64,000 bases of DNA from Tubiluchus corallicola (taxonomy: Eukaryota > Priapulida > Priapulimorpha > Priapulimorphida > Tubiluchidae): the NCBI GenBank assembly GCA_030141605.1, contig JAQGDQ010000003.1, positions 2,747,501 through 2,811,500 on the forward strand, in the 5' to 3' direction. The position numbers were made by a program, and so were the translations under genes. Of this stretch, positions 13,661 through 27,600 are shown piece after piece. A model generated the notes under the pieces. That model was not told the DNA's origin and did not search any database. It was given only the letters and a program-made list of their open reading frames with translations. Each line of letters opens with the position of its first letter. The first letter of the stretch is position 1.

Positions 13661-14809
13661 GGCTTTGCTTTACGTGCTTTGCACTGGTGCAAGTTCCAAA
13701 AATTTTTAACCTGTCTTGCGTATTATGCAATTTTTATGGCACACAGGCTTATAATTTCTTTCTGGATTACTTGGAGCAATGTTGTAATTTTATTTTTGCC
13801 TAGTTTTACTACATGTGTTGTGCAATAGATTTTACTCGCATTCCAGATCAGCAGAGCAATTACTGTATATGTAGTGCATTGTGATTATGTAACATTTAAT
13901 GTATGTTAACCTCGGTTGATCGATGAGCTGTGTTTTAAGGGTACGTTATTGCTGCTAAGTTGTAACAGTTATAAAATAATATATTACATGTGTATCTGCA
14001 CACAGACTAGTTTTCGTTAGGATAAGTAGAATACTTGACTTTTCTGTGACATTGTGCACTGTACCAGTTTTGTATATAATAAGTAACCCAAGTCTAATAT
14101 TATTTTCATTTGACCTTTGCTGCAGTATTATTGTGACCTAGCTCATTTGATTTCAGGTTGTCTCAGTTTTAGTCAGTCAGTGAGCACATTTTTTTGCAAA
14201 TTTGATGTTCACTTATTTCAGATAAGACATTTTTATTGGGTAATAATTAATGTAACTAAAGTTGTTTCTTCTGCAAGAAATACTGCGTGTCTTTTGATGG
14301 ATTGGTGTGAAATACTATTTTAGCTATTTTAGGCATGTACATTTCTACTGTATGCAATAATTTTTTCAGAAATCATTCTGGACAACCTGTTCGTTGACAC
14401 TGCAAATATTTCAACTTTGCAAACAAATGTTTGAAATGAACAAGTATAATGAATGCCACACATTGTAAATGCACCATTTTATAATTTTCTGTTTACTTTT
14501 ACTTATTGAACATCCTGTATGGATATGCAAGTATTCATATATTGTAGAAAACTATTTTGGTGTTTATACAATGGTCCTTGGCAACATGTTGCGCATGCTA
14601 ATAGTTTTAATGAGTTCTTACATTACATGTATAATTGTGAACTCATTTGTGTGAATAATGATGATTATAACTTAAGTTATTACAGCCTAATGAGTAGACC
14701 AATTTGTACTTCCGTTATCCTATTTGATTTAACAGTGTTGCTGTAAAAGCCATAGTATTGTAGCAAAATGCTGGTTAAGTGTGTAAGGTTGCTTGTACAA
14801 CATAACCAA

Positions 14810-14815
14810 AATAAA
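14810..14815 (+). terminator. Candidate poly(A) signal AATAAA for the MAP7 gene (distal)
   Basis: AATAAA is followed within 40 bases by a GT-rich run (GATCTTTGTTGTGTC), the usual downstream element. It gives a 1.5 kb 3' UTR. It is an alternative to the proximal site. Confidence 0.35.
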
Positions 14816-15636
14816 GGTACTCTCATTGTGATCTTTGTTGTGTCTTTTTAATAAATGTTTACTTGAAGCTCTTAGCTCAAATACTGAACGAGTTTCAGTT
14901 TTAACTTAGAACCGAATATGTCACAATCAAAGTAAAGGCTGTGATTAGATGTGGGCAGCTGCTGTACAAAAGTTTATTCTTTTCTCCTAGGGTAGTAAGA
15001 TTTCAATTCGTTCAACCAGCACGTAATCAAATTTTTAGTTTTAATTAAATGTTATATTGTTTCCGTGAACAATTTGTACTGTGCTGAAAGAATAAAGATA
15101 TCTTACGGTGGTTACCCGAAAATGGTTAGCATCGAACGTTCGAGTCGAATTCGATTCGAACAAATTTTTTAATTAGAATTCGATTTGACCCTATGGTTTC
15201 AAATAAATCACCACTTCAACTACACGATTGCATGCTCCCATACTACATCTGCACATACACATAATTATGTATGTTTGTAGCTGCAATTTCTGTGCGCAGT
15301 CTTTAAGTAACTTATGGTTTTTAATTTTTTACTGTAGAACAAAATCAAACAATATGCTTACCAAGCATATGCTTACAGTATGCTTAGCAATATACGTGAT
15401 CTATGCGAGACTACTTTCGAAGTCCATTTCTGATAAAGAATGCTCACCCCTAGCTATATGTTGGAATCGATGTCACTCCATTAATTTTATTAGTTTTACC
15501 TAACAGGTGGCGCCACGATATATTTTAAATGGCAGCGGGATTTACAAATATGATTTTCTGGGTTTTTGCTTTTCAAAACTTAAACCTTAAATTGTTTACA
15601 CAGCTTTATGCGTTAACTATTTAGTAGCGTCTGAAG

Positions 15637-15694
15637 ATGAGGCGTGGTGTACAAGCGAACTTCAAAGATGCAGCAAATTTTCCTGCATCAAACG
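15637..15694 (+). other. TTK: Candidate first coding exon of TTK
   Basis: ATG at 15637 opens [15 protein letters not shown] and reaches a GTAGGT donor after one base of the next codon. The acceptor at 18977 needs exactly that phase. No in-frame Met precedes it in the same exon. The alternative is translation from an internal Met in exon 18977-19082 or an unseen upstream exon. Confidence 0.5.
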
Positions 15695-18600
15695 GTAGGT
15701 AAAGTTTCTAAAAGCAGGAGAGAGGAGCGTTTACAGATAGTTACCATCTATCTGTAATGCTTATAGTATATACTTTTTCGTTGGATAAGGTAAAGGAAAA
15801 TGCTTTCAGCGTACTCCCATCAATACTCTTTTGAAGGACTCAACATTGGTGGCATTAACAATATAACGGCCTAGATTGTTCCCTTTCTACATTAACATGG
15901 TTAGAGAAAAAGTATTTCCTCATATTTGTGCGTAAAAACTGAACAAGTGAATATGCACCTGATAGTTTGCACTCATGGTCACGTAACTCTCTATAGTATG
16001 ACTGAGGATTTTCAAACAATTCGGATCCTCAACTGTGTCCACATTCATTATCTCGAACATATTGACAAGGTCATTTGTTGATAGGGCCGTAAATTCCTGT
16101 CAATTCAATGATTGATGAAACGGCTGTCAATTTAGTGATTGACAGGCTGATAGTGACAAAAACACTAAGATGAAATTGCTCAATATAATTGTCTACGGAT
16201 TTAGTTTGTAGAGTCTGTAGATACGTCTATTCCAGGCTTCCAGAGTCCTATTTGCAAAATGTTATATTTTTAGGCTAATCTTTTTTATTAGGCTTTCATT
16301 TTAGTTTTTTTCTTGTAAAATGTATACACAATTATATACATATAACAAATATAGATACAATAATACTACAAATCTTTCAATTCTGGCAAGAAAGGGAAAG
16401 TGTATTAAGGCTATATAATGCATTTATTTGGTGGCACACAATTTGTCATTCATACACAATTTTTAAAATCTGTTTTAAAGACCTGTCGCATTATAATACA
16501 TAGGCAAATGGTGTTGTGACAGTGCACATTACAATGTCTGCCGGTAAAGCATTCCATGTATGCTGTTTTCTAGTTTGCTTCCGATCCCAGTTTTGTCAGC
16601 TATTATTGTGCCTCGTCATTATTGAGTCTGCTTCATTTGTTATTATATTGCCATTTCAATTTACTTTTCCCATGCATGGTTTCCCCGGATCTTTATAATT
16701 TTTGTATAATTCATCATTGTTATTATTTTCATCATTTTTACTCATTCAGTTTGATTGTATGGCAAGGTGTTGTATGCTATTTTGTACTTTCATTTCTAAT
16801 GTAAAATGTTTCTCCAGCTATTTACTATTACAGTATGCAGTAAACTAAGCCTAAATTTAATTTCCTTTTCTAAATCCACTTATCAAACTGTTGCATTAGT
16901 TGTCACTAGGCACATTCTATTGTTTTTAATAAATGGGTGATCAATTCGGTAAAAACCTGTATGGTTTTATCTCCATCCTTTCACCAAACTGTAATAATCT
17001 TTTTGTTGATGTTTGTTCTTGATATTTATTGTGCATCTAGGAGATAAAATAAATGTAATTTAATCATATAACTTTTACTCTTGCTATGTGTGCTACAAGC
17101 TATCCCATAAGTTTGTGGGCTTACAGTGAGACTTTTTTACCATATAACCGTAGCAAGCATTGTGTTGTAGATGTGTGTGGTTCCAGTCTACAGCATTAAC
17201 ACTATTGAGCATCGTAGCAATAAATTTTATCAGTGTACTTTGTCGCTTGTTGGATGCATTTATGCATCTGTTTAGTTACTGAAATATTCTTTGAAATAAT
17301 TTACGATCTCCCCCATCACAATGCTTGTTGCTGTAAATGAATCCTTCTCTAACTCACATTGTTTTTTCCGATCTCCCCCATCACAATGCTTGTTGCTGTA
17401 AATGAGTCCTTCTCTAACTCACATTGTTTTTTCAACTAGATTTTAAAAGCACAACAGTATGTAAAACAAAGCAATCTGGTTTCTGTGGTTGGCTCATTTT
17501 GAATCAGGTAAAATATAAGTTGGTAATTAGGTAATTCTGAAGTAACTAATTAAAACTGATTTACACCTCTGCCAAAAATAGTTATTCCAAAACACCTTGG
17601 AATTTCCTACCATGGAATACGATATGCGCCTCGGCTTGCAAGGGATGGAAGACACCTTATAGCTTACGGATTGTGGATTACGGCTTGCTCCTTATACCTT
17701 TCTCTATGTGACACGGGCCTATACAGGACAAATCCTGAAATACCTACATGATGATGAATAACATCAAACAATTTTCCAAAAATCATGTACATTTATGGAC
17801 CCATTAAATATTTCTGCCCAATTAATATTGTGCAAATAATCTCAATTGGGTCTATTAAAATAAAAAAAATTCCATTTGTCGTTTAAGTTGTTTTTGTAGG
17901 AGAAAGATATTTTAAATAAGAGCCTTTATGATTGGTAGTTGCAAAAGGGGTATCAACTATCACATTAGTAATATTTAACTCGTAAATTTTTGTTAATACT
18001 AAGTACAATATTTTGCCCATTTGTTGCAGTTTTCGTGCACTGAGTAAAAACATTTTCAGAAATGCAGTTTATAAAATCTTCATATAACATATTGCTGGAA
18101 TATTTGTAATTGTGCCAATCCGTCAGTAGCAAATTAGAATCTCCTTGGATTACACAAATATATAAAATTTGATATCACACAGGTTATTTATACAAGTGCA
18201 ATGTATGACACATCATTTTATGGTGGCTGGTAGCAAGTGAGAGTATCTCCCAATAAATCAATGGCCACCACCTCAACGTTCTGGGCAATGACAACTGAAG
18301 TACTCTATTCATAAAAAAATTTGACTCCTTAAGGCATTATTATTGAAGTCTTCAATCTTTCTGTAAAAAAAGTTTAAATTTGGTGCACCAGTGACACTCT
18401 GGTAGACTTTTCCACTTGTCTATTGCACAATGAGAAAAAAATGTATTTTTTGTGCTTAATGGTGCTTAGGCAGTTGGTTGCTTTTGCAATTAGCTCTTGC
18501 ACTCTTGTCCTTCGATTCTTTGAAACAGTTTCATAGAATGACCCGGCATTGCTGTGTCAATTTCATCATCCTTTTTTGAAATTAGAATAAGGAGATGATC

Positions 18601-21600
18601 ATTTTAAAAATGGCTTTGGCTTGCAGTGCCACATTTAAAGCAGATATATCTGCCATTTAGCCATTTTCAAGAAAACTTCCTTTCAAATTCTAAAAAATTA
18701 TATGTTTGCGATACAAGTGTGTCTTCACCATTTCGGGCTTGACTTGATGAACATTTTAGAATTGATTTATCATACAGTACAGTTTAGACCCTAGGCTACC
18801 CTAATTTATAAAATACTTAGCTTTGACTTACCAGTAATGCAGACACATGGAACTGTATACACTGTGTTTGAAAAACAGTTTATTGCATTACAGTTCTTGC
18901 TCTTTTTTACAACCTTTGTCTTTATTAGAATTTATTGTGGTAGTGTTTGCTAAAATACATTTATATTTTTGTTTAGCATGTTGTACACCAGAAAAAAGAT
19001 CAAATGTCGTTGCTGATATTTCTCTGAGTGACACAATGAGGCAACTTGTGAATGCATCTCATACACAAGAAGTGAAGTCTGTGTAAGTACTGTTCTAAAG
19101 AAGAATAAAGTAGCAAATACTGGTTTTTTGTATATTCAGGTATATTATTCCGAAACAATTTTGTTATTCAATGCTTTTGTGTGTGCTCAGTTTATCATTA
19201 TCTGGAATCTTATTGCTCTACTGCAATTTCATCTAAATAGTAAGTTGATTATCAGAACTACTAAAAGCTTTGTTTTCTAAACAACATAAACTTTCTCAGT
19301 CTCGATTCACATTTTGCCTCATTTCCCATTTAGAGTTACTGTCTAATAACTTTTTCACCATCACAGGTAAAAATTTGTACTTATCATAACAAATTTTTAA
19401 CGTAGGTGAAATAAATTTCTTTTTTAATTAAAAAAATCTTATTATCTTATTAAATAATTTGTTGGATGGTCAAAAGTGCTTTATTAGGTACTATCAAAGG
19501 AAAAAAGCTGATAATGAAAATCTCGCAACAAAAAATTTGGTTTCAGTTTAGCATTACATTGGCTTGTGTGCAGAAGAAATAAATTGATATTTGATCAGAT
19601 GCACCTAATAGTCTATACAGCACATTTTTTCCAGCTAGGAGCTCTTTCTCTTAGATTCCAAAATCCTTTGCTGACCACTTTATGGAGTTACTGCACTAAC
19701 AGAACATCAAGCTGAGACTATTTATTTGTACTGTTTAGCTTCTCATTTTGACGGCTACAGCAGAAAAATTGTCTGCCATATTCGTAAAATAAATAAGTTG
19801 CAGTGCAATTTGTATGGCATTTTACTTGAATGCATTCAAATCTAAAATGGACTCAGTGGCAATTGATGATACTGGTTTAACAAGATTTTCACTTTATGAA
19901 TTTTAGTCGTTTAAAGAGTAGTAGCAGCTCAGACGATACAGATCACACATCGGGTAGAAATGAGAAAACTGACACTGAGAGCGAAAGAACTCGAGGTATT
20001 AGAAGGTTAGTCCAGCTATCGGAAAAGAAGAGTAGCTTTCACAGTTTCAGTGCTGAGGATAGGTAAGGTGGCTTACGTTTACCTTATTATGTTTACTAGC
20101 AATAATTTTGGTCTCGACCCGAATCGCTACTCATCAGGATGTTGTGAAAAAGGGAAGAAAGCTCCTTGAATTAATCAACAATGAATCATCATGAAGCTTT
20201 GCGCAAATGTACTAGAACAAATTCTGCATCGACTGGTGGGGTTAGTGGATAGTCAAACATAAAACTGATTTGAGACTGTTAAGTTTACAGCCCACCCATT
20301 GTTCATACAAAATTTAATATGTTTGCACACGTGCTAATTTTTCCCACTGGACGCAGCTAAACGCAATTTTACTGCTTTATAGACCATTTTGCGGTTGCTA
20401 GAAGGTATTTCCTCGGGCAAGTTCAACTCAATTCGTGACTCATAATTTCACTACTACCGGCCCCTTGGGCCCACCCCCTAAATGCAGAAGTGCAGTTACA
20501 GTTAGCTGAAAACTGACTAGACAACGGAAATCGATAAGAGAATCGACACTATGTAAGTGACATACATAAACGGAACTTCACTATGCAAATCAGCTTTCTG
20601 TTCGGGGATTGCGCAAACAAACAAGTGGTTGTTTGCATCGACTATATATATATATATAAAGTCAAATAGCTACTTATGTTATTTGTGTAAACAATTACTT
20701 TTAATTTTTTTTGCAATTACATGAAATTTTTGCAAGTTTTGATTGAGTTAGTAGTTGCAGACCATATCATTTACATAAATGTGCACTTAATGAATGTACA
20801 TTTTGTATGTATGGAAAAAATGAAGTATTTATTTTTGCTAACATTAGTCGAATGTTCTAGTATTATAAAACTAGTTGCCGACAAGTGATAAAATGTTAAT
20901 ATTATAACATTTTGCAGAGACTTTTTCAAACCCAAACGTGTTCCTAGAGTACAACAAGTTCTTAGTTCTGATGAAGATGATGATACTGATGCTGATGACA
21001 GTGTGATTGTGGAACCTCAGTCAAAAATTGACGAAAAAAATAGTTTAGCAGATGAGGTGAAATTTAGGCCGAACTTTAATGAAGCATTCAAACCTTTTAT
21101 GCCAACGGGTAAGTCTAGAAAAAAGACTTCCTTGAGCTTACTTTTTGGCCGCCTCTCAATGACTAAACTATCAAATGGTGACACATCATCACAGCGATTT
21201 AATGCAGTTAATTATTGAGTCAGTATGAAAATTCAAAGTCACTGTGAAAGAGGTACATTTTGCTCCAGTTTAAACAGATCATCAACGTCAGTCCAAGAGT
21301 TAATTTGCATGTTTCACTGTCGATCTGCATTAACAGCCTTGTTTTATCTATTATATATAACATGATGGAGATTGAATTTACAAACTTCTTTATTAAACAG
21401 TTGTTTAACAACTATCTTAGGTCAGCTATTAGTTAAATGTATCTAAATATCTCAAACAAGAGCTCGGTTTTCTGGAAAAATTGAATGTTTTCCATTACGC
21501 ACTGCACAAAATCAGCAGTTGGTGCCCACCGTTTGTAATATAGGAGCAATCAGTGTTGCTATATTTGTTTTACATTGATATATAAAACATTGCAAAGGGA

Positions 21601-24600
21601 TGTTGTTAATTCATAAAAATAACCCAAGCGGAAGAAATAAAAATTTATTGATTGTCGATGATTCAGTTGACTCTGCCAGACTGGCACTCATATTTTTACT
21701 TCCGAAATCTTCTCTTTGCGGATCCGAATGTCCATCTATAAAGCAATATTTTTTTGTGTTTGCCCTCATTTATACAAAATTGCTTTTGAGTGCTGCTAAT
21801 CTAATCTAATCTGCTGATCATGAAAGTTCTCTATAAATTAAATGTATCTAATTTAGTTAGATTGCTTTTCAAATCTGGCCAGCTTTTGCTTTCGGTTTAC
21901 AAGCATCATACTAGAATGGCTTTAAATGTGTTTTTGTTTGTAGAGCAAAATTTATTAACAAAATTCTCACATTATTTTTGTAGGTGTTAGGACAACATCT
22001 AGTGAAGTACAGCTGAATCGTCGAGGAACTTCCCAGAAAACAGAAGCTAGATATTCTAAAGTGCGGCAAGCGCTAAAGTACCCTCAACATGACGACAGAC
22101 TAAATTCTGACCACTATAGTTTACATAAAGCTAAATCAGAGAATTTTGTGGAGAGCGAGCAAAGGGATGAAGTTAATATGCATGATAAAAATGTCCATAG
22201 TGGTATAAACTTTAAAACACTGAACCATCAGTCTGAACATGCTGAGTCACATCTACGAAGCATTTACAGGAGTATTCCTCCCGAGAAACAAAAGCAACAA
22301 GATTACAGCTTGCAACGAGAACATGTAAAGAATGTTCACCTTGCAAAAGGTCGATGGTCACCTTTCGAGAAAATTGTAGAAGAAAGTCCAAGGCATGCTT
22401 CGCCGCTTCTAGTGCCACCGAAAAAAGACTCTCAATGCAAGACACAAAATACAGATGAGAGTGCAAGACTAAAATCTAATAATTATGATAAACACAAATT
22501 CTTGACAGATGACCTAAGAACCCCGGCAGAACCTCCAAAAGTGGCACCTAGTATTTCACGTTCATCAATTGATGTAGCAAGTGTGGGTATGCAAAGGTCT
22601 ACTAGTGGTGCACAGCCACCTTTGCAGCATCAGGAACGGGTATCATTTTCTGCATCAGCGTTACCATCATCTTTTGCATCAGTGACAGCTAAACAGCCTT
22701 TAAATAATATGCAAGTGGATGCAGAATTTCAAAAGCCGGTCACCAGCATTTCAAATCCGTCAACTAGCTTATCATCTGGCGAAGGTCAGAGTCTCGGGAC
22801 AATGCCGCAAATTCAGAAGCAGATGTCTGCGTCAAAGTTGTCTTCTTCGTCGTCGGTAGTTCCAATAAACAATCATGATGGGCAGTTATCTTTCAAAGAT
22901 GACATGAGGCAGAACCTTCATGTGGTCAATAATGATGCAAGTGTCGGCTCTCAGAAGTCTGCAAATGTGCAACAGACTTTACTGAATCAAAGACAGACGT
23001 CTGCATCAAGATTGCCAACTTTGTCTTCATTAGTGGAAACTTCTCAAACAACTAAGACAAGGCATGATACAGGTGGTGTGCATAATTCGTTTCACAACTT
23101 TGGTTATATAAATGTCAATTTTTGCTTTTATTTCTTTGTTTAGTTTTTCCTATTTGTGTTTTTTTGCTCTATATTAAAGTGATACGATTTTAGTTTTGTT
23201 CTTTTCTGCTATATTGGTAAAACAATATTAAGCTTTTGCTGTATTGAAGTATCTAGTTTCTGAGAAACTGAGAAATAATGTAAGTTATAATTAACAAATT
23301 TTGTAAATTTTCTTGTAAATATTTTCAATTAATTTGGCAATAATTGTATTTCTACTAGGTCGTACAGCGCCCCTAGCAAGAAGCCAGAATTTGTCGGCTG
23401 CTCTGGCCGAGAGTCTTTCTGTTAGTCAGCAGGAAAACAAACCGTATTCCATTGTTCACAATGGTGTTCCTATGGCTTTGGTGCCAGCTAGTGAAATTAA
23501 CAAAGATTCAAATAAGTAAGCTTTACTAATTTTTTTTTCTTCAAATGTCTCCGATTTTTGCATTTTATGCAATTTTGTGCAGGGCTTGTTTATAGTTTTA
23601 CAGTGTGATAAAGCCTGGTGAGCTTAGTAAATTATAATTTTTGATACTTACTGATGGTCGTGTTTACTAACTTGCATTATGTTTACATTACTTTGGTGTT
23701 AGTTTAAGAGTCGCAATTAATATTTTTAGACACAGGGCAGTTGATGTATTCTTTCTTATATTTAGACATTACATGAAATAGTGCCCTTGAAGTGTGTCAT
23801 AAGTAAGACACTCCTCATCTATACTGTTTGGCTACCTCATGTAAGAATTCTTGCATACGTATAACCAAATCATTATTGTCTTTTGCTCCTTTTTGTCTTG
23901 TTTTTCGCAAATACAAGTGACAAATTCTATTGAATGTATCCCAGCAGGTATTAGAGCTTTCAACCAGAAGAGGACAGAGTTAGAAAGATATTTCAGATCA
24001 TTTATTAACCTGGTAACAGATTTTCATAATCTGTCAAGCTATGTATCTTCCTTTAGACGTGGGTAATTTCTGTTTTTCATGTGTGCATAATTATCATTCA
24101 CAAATCTAACCTTGGCTACCTGCAAGATACAACACACAATCTTTAAAGCAGGAAAGTGATCATGTTCACTATCTTGTTTTAGTTTTGAGATGTTTATTTA
24201 TTGTTTTAGGGATTTGCCACTCTCGCATGTAAACCAAGTTCCTATAGTCAACATAAGCAGACAGCAGCAGAAGTTTGGTACAGTGACAGTCAGTGGCAAA
24301 ACCTATACTTTGTTTAAAATGATTGGAAAAGGAGGATCTAGTAAGGTAAAATTGTTGTATCAAAATTACTTCAAGACAAGCTGTGACATGCCAAACTCGT
24401 ATTAATAGTACTGTTTGAGTGTTACAGTTTTAATTACTCACCAGAAGTATTTTTAAGGTCACTACTGCTACTGTGCTACTTGTGTATCGCCAATGCCAGA
24501 TATTGTTATCCATATACTGATATCCAGTTCAGTCCTATCACACGATTCTGACATTTGGCATTTTGTTGTCGTATTTATATGTCATATGGTACATGTATCA

Positions 24601-27600
24601 TGTTGGTATGATATTACATAATTTAAAGTGTAAATGCAATGTGCCTCATTTTGTTTAGGTGTACATGGTTTTGGATTCGGAAAATAAGCGTAATCTAGCA
24701 TTAAAGTGTGTTGATTTGGAAGGTGCAGATGAAAAAACTATTCAGTTATATATTAACGAGATCTACTTGCTAAAGCGTCTGCAATACAGCGATCGTGTTA
24801 TCAAGCTTTACGATTAGTAAGCCACTTAACTTTATTTTGAACATCATTTTTGACTGAGCATAAAAATCATAAATACAGTAGGCGCCGCTTAATAGACTCA
24901 TGGTTAATAGACTCAGTCGCTTAATTGACTCAATAGTTTTGCTTAACATGCTTCAATAAGACCCTTTTGGGTGACCAATAAGCTTTTATGACTTTTGTCA
25001 TCTTAGTTCGCTTTTGTCCTATAATATACATAGAAACAATCATGTTAAGCACTGTTTTGTTTGTAAGCAGGAACGTTTAACATACACTAATATGCTAGCC
25101 TAATGGTTTGCTTTGACCCGCTGGTCCACTGCATTAACCTCTTTACCCTAGAATTCCTGGAAGCTAAAGATTTAATCACTTGCTTAGCAGTTTGCTTTTG
25201 AAGGTCTTGTTGTCTTTGCCAGAAAGTTTAATTAGTTAGATGTTGCTGTTATGTCAGGGATGCAGGTACAGTACAGTAAGTACGTCACAATAGCAAGCGG
25301 GAGCTTAGGCGAAACTACAGATGAAGCTATGTGCGGGGAAACACGGGCACGAAACGCGGAGCACTAAGTATTTTACAGGAATTTGTACATCATACCACAA
25401 CAGATTTTCAATATTTTTATTATTATGAGAACTTTGTGAGCCTACTTCTCCGTGATAAAATTGCAGCCGACTTTGAATTTTTTGCAAATTTTATACAAAC
25501 TTGTGTGATTTAGAAAAGTATTCTTTTTCATATATAACTAATTCACTTATATAAATTACTATTTTAAAATATTTTTCTAATTTTTAACTGCACGTAGTAA
25601 TTTAGGCATTACTTTGTTTCTAAAATTCATTAGAAACCTTTGCAGTGCATACTAAGCTGATAACTCATTCTATACCAGTAATACTACACCCATCGGTTAA
25701 TACGTTCAGTCGATTAGTTGTGTCAAAACACTTCGGTCCCAAAGTGAGTCTATTAAGCGGCACCTATTGTATACACATGCAAGAAGTATGTACAGAGATA
25801 AGTTTTCTGAAAGACTATTATAAAAAGGGGTTTATATTACAAATACCTGAATAAGATTTATAGAATAACTTTTTATTTTATAGAAAGTTTATTGGGTCGT
25901 GTCATTTAGGCGCGGACCATTTGGGCATTACTTGGACATGAGACATTCGGGTGCCACTAAAATTTAATGCTATACTTAACTTTTTTGTTTTTGTTTATTA
26001 AACTTTTAATGACTCACTAATTTCTAAACTTTCACAATATTTTTTAAGAATCATCGCTTCACTAAATTAAGTGTATGTAGCAATATATTATAACAATTAA
26101 AACCAGATAATTGGCTTTTTCATTTTATGATTTTCCACTTTTATTCAGTATTATGTGCAGATTTTAAAATGCATGAACTAGAAGAATTAACACACTGCAT
26201 GTCTAGATTAGCATTTTGTTATAATAGAAGAAAATGTTATTTCTGAAATATCTAGTACATCATAAAAACAGTAAATAAAAGAAATGTGTGTCACAAAATA
26301 ATCTGTTCACTTCAAATTTAGTGTCAGTATAGCTACTATGAAGCAGGAATTTGATTAGTATTATCACAACACTATATTCATTGAATGCTTGGTGTTCTTT
26401 AGAAGAAAGTGATCTAGAATGCATTGTTTAGTTCATTAGTGGGTTATACTAACTAGCAATTCAAAAATAGCCACCTACATCAATTAGTGAACAATTTAAA
26501 TGATACAAGATTATCAATATCAAGATCAAGAATTATTGTAAGCATTTTTACAGTATATCTTGCGAAATGCACGGTAATTATATGTGCATAGTAATCAGCA
26601 GCAGTGTTTCTACACGTTAAAAGTGAGTTAACACTATAGTTGTTTACAATTTTAAGTACACGATTGTATTCAGGAAAATAATTATTTCCTTTCTTACAAA
26701 ACTTTAAATTTCAATCACTAATCAGACAATGAATAAGGTTCTCATAAAAGTCTCACCTGCTAGACAGCATGATTTGTAGCATACCACAGAAATAATGTAT
26801 ACTATAGCGAGATGTGCGTTGATGCTACTCCCAAAAGTGTGGCACCCTAGTGAGCCGGTACCCAATGTCCTGTCCCCACATTAGTCGATATTAAGACAAA
26901 TATTAATAAGTTAGTGACATGTTTTCTATTAACATTTTAATACCAGCAATCTGAAGTGAGCACCTAACTGAAGTAACATACCTTTTGCAGAATTTCTGAT
27001 ACATTTTGAATTTATTATCTTTCCTTTTAAACGTTAATAGGTGTCATTGTTAGCTTATCTTGTTAGCCAGTTTGCTTTTAATTCTTTCATTCATTTTTTG
27101 CTTGTTTTTTGATTTAGTGAGTATAAACCTGAAAAGAACTGCTTATATGTTATTATGGAGTGCGGGGACACAGATTTGGCATCTTGGCTCAACAGTCGTA
27201 AAAAGAAGGGTGAAAACAGCATGGAAATGCGGAAGTTTTACTGGTCAGAAATGTTAAAAGCTGTTGCCGTGATACACAAGGAAGGTAATTTAGAGGGAGC
27301 GTGTTCAGAGTTTTTGACTGTGCTTTAAGCATTGAATTACATGTATCGTAAAGCCTACAGTAAAAATTATTCCTGTAAAAAACTTTTTAACAAGGATTAT
27401 TAATGAATTTCGATTTTTAACTTTTTAATTATTATCCTTTCAAGAATACTGATTACAGTAACAGATGTACATGTTGAGAAGACAAAATTCTACTAACTTT
27501 AAACACGAGTTTTTAAAAGATAACACTGTGAAACAATAAGTTATTTATTTTTTTGCAATGTACAAAACTGAAAACATTGCAGTTTCACAGTTTAGTGGTA

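Larger units (their letters stand above)
13314..15636. other. MAP7 3' UTR and MAP7-TTK intergenic gap
   Basis: No supported exons. It holds the two poly(A) candidates and, at about 15130-15185, a cluster of TCGAA/GAATTCGA words with local palindromes. The last 150 bases before the proposed TTK start are more CpG-containing and probably include its promoter and 5' UTR. Confidence 0.4.

Noticed and set aside
17449-17506. Open stretch with acceptor and GTAAAA donor in TTK intron 1
   Set aside because: It accepts the phase of the first exon but ends in a phase that does not fit exon 18977; no family similarity.
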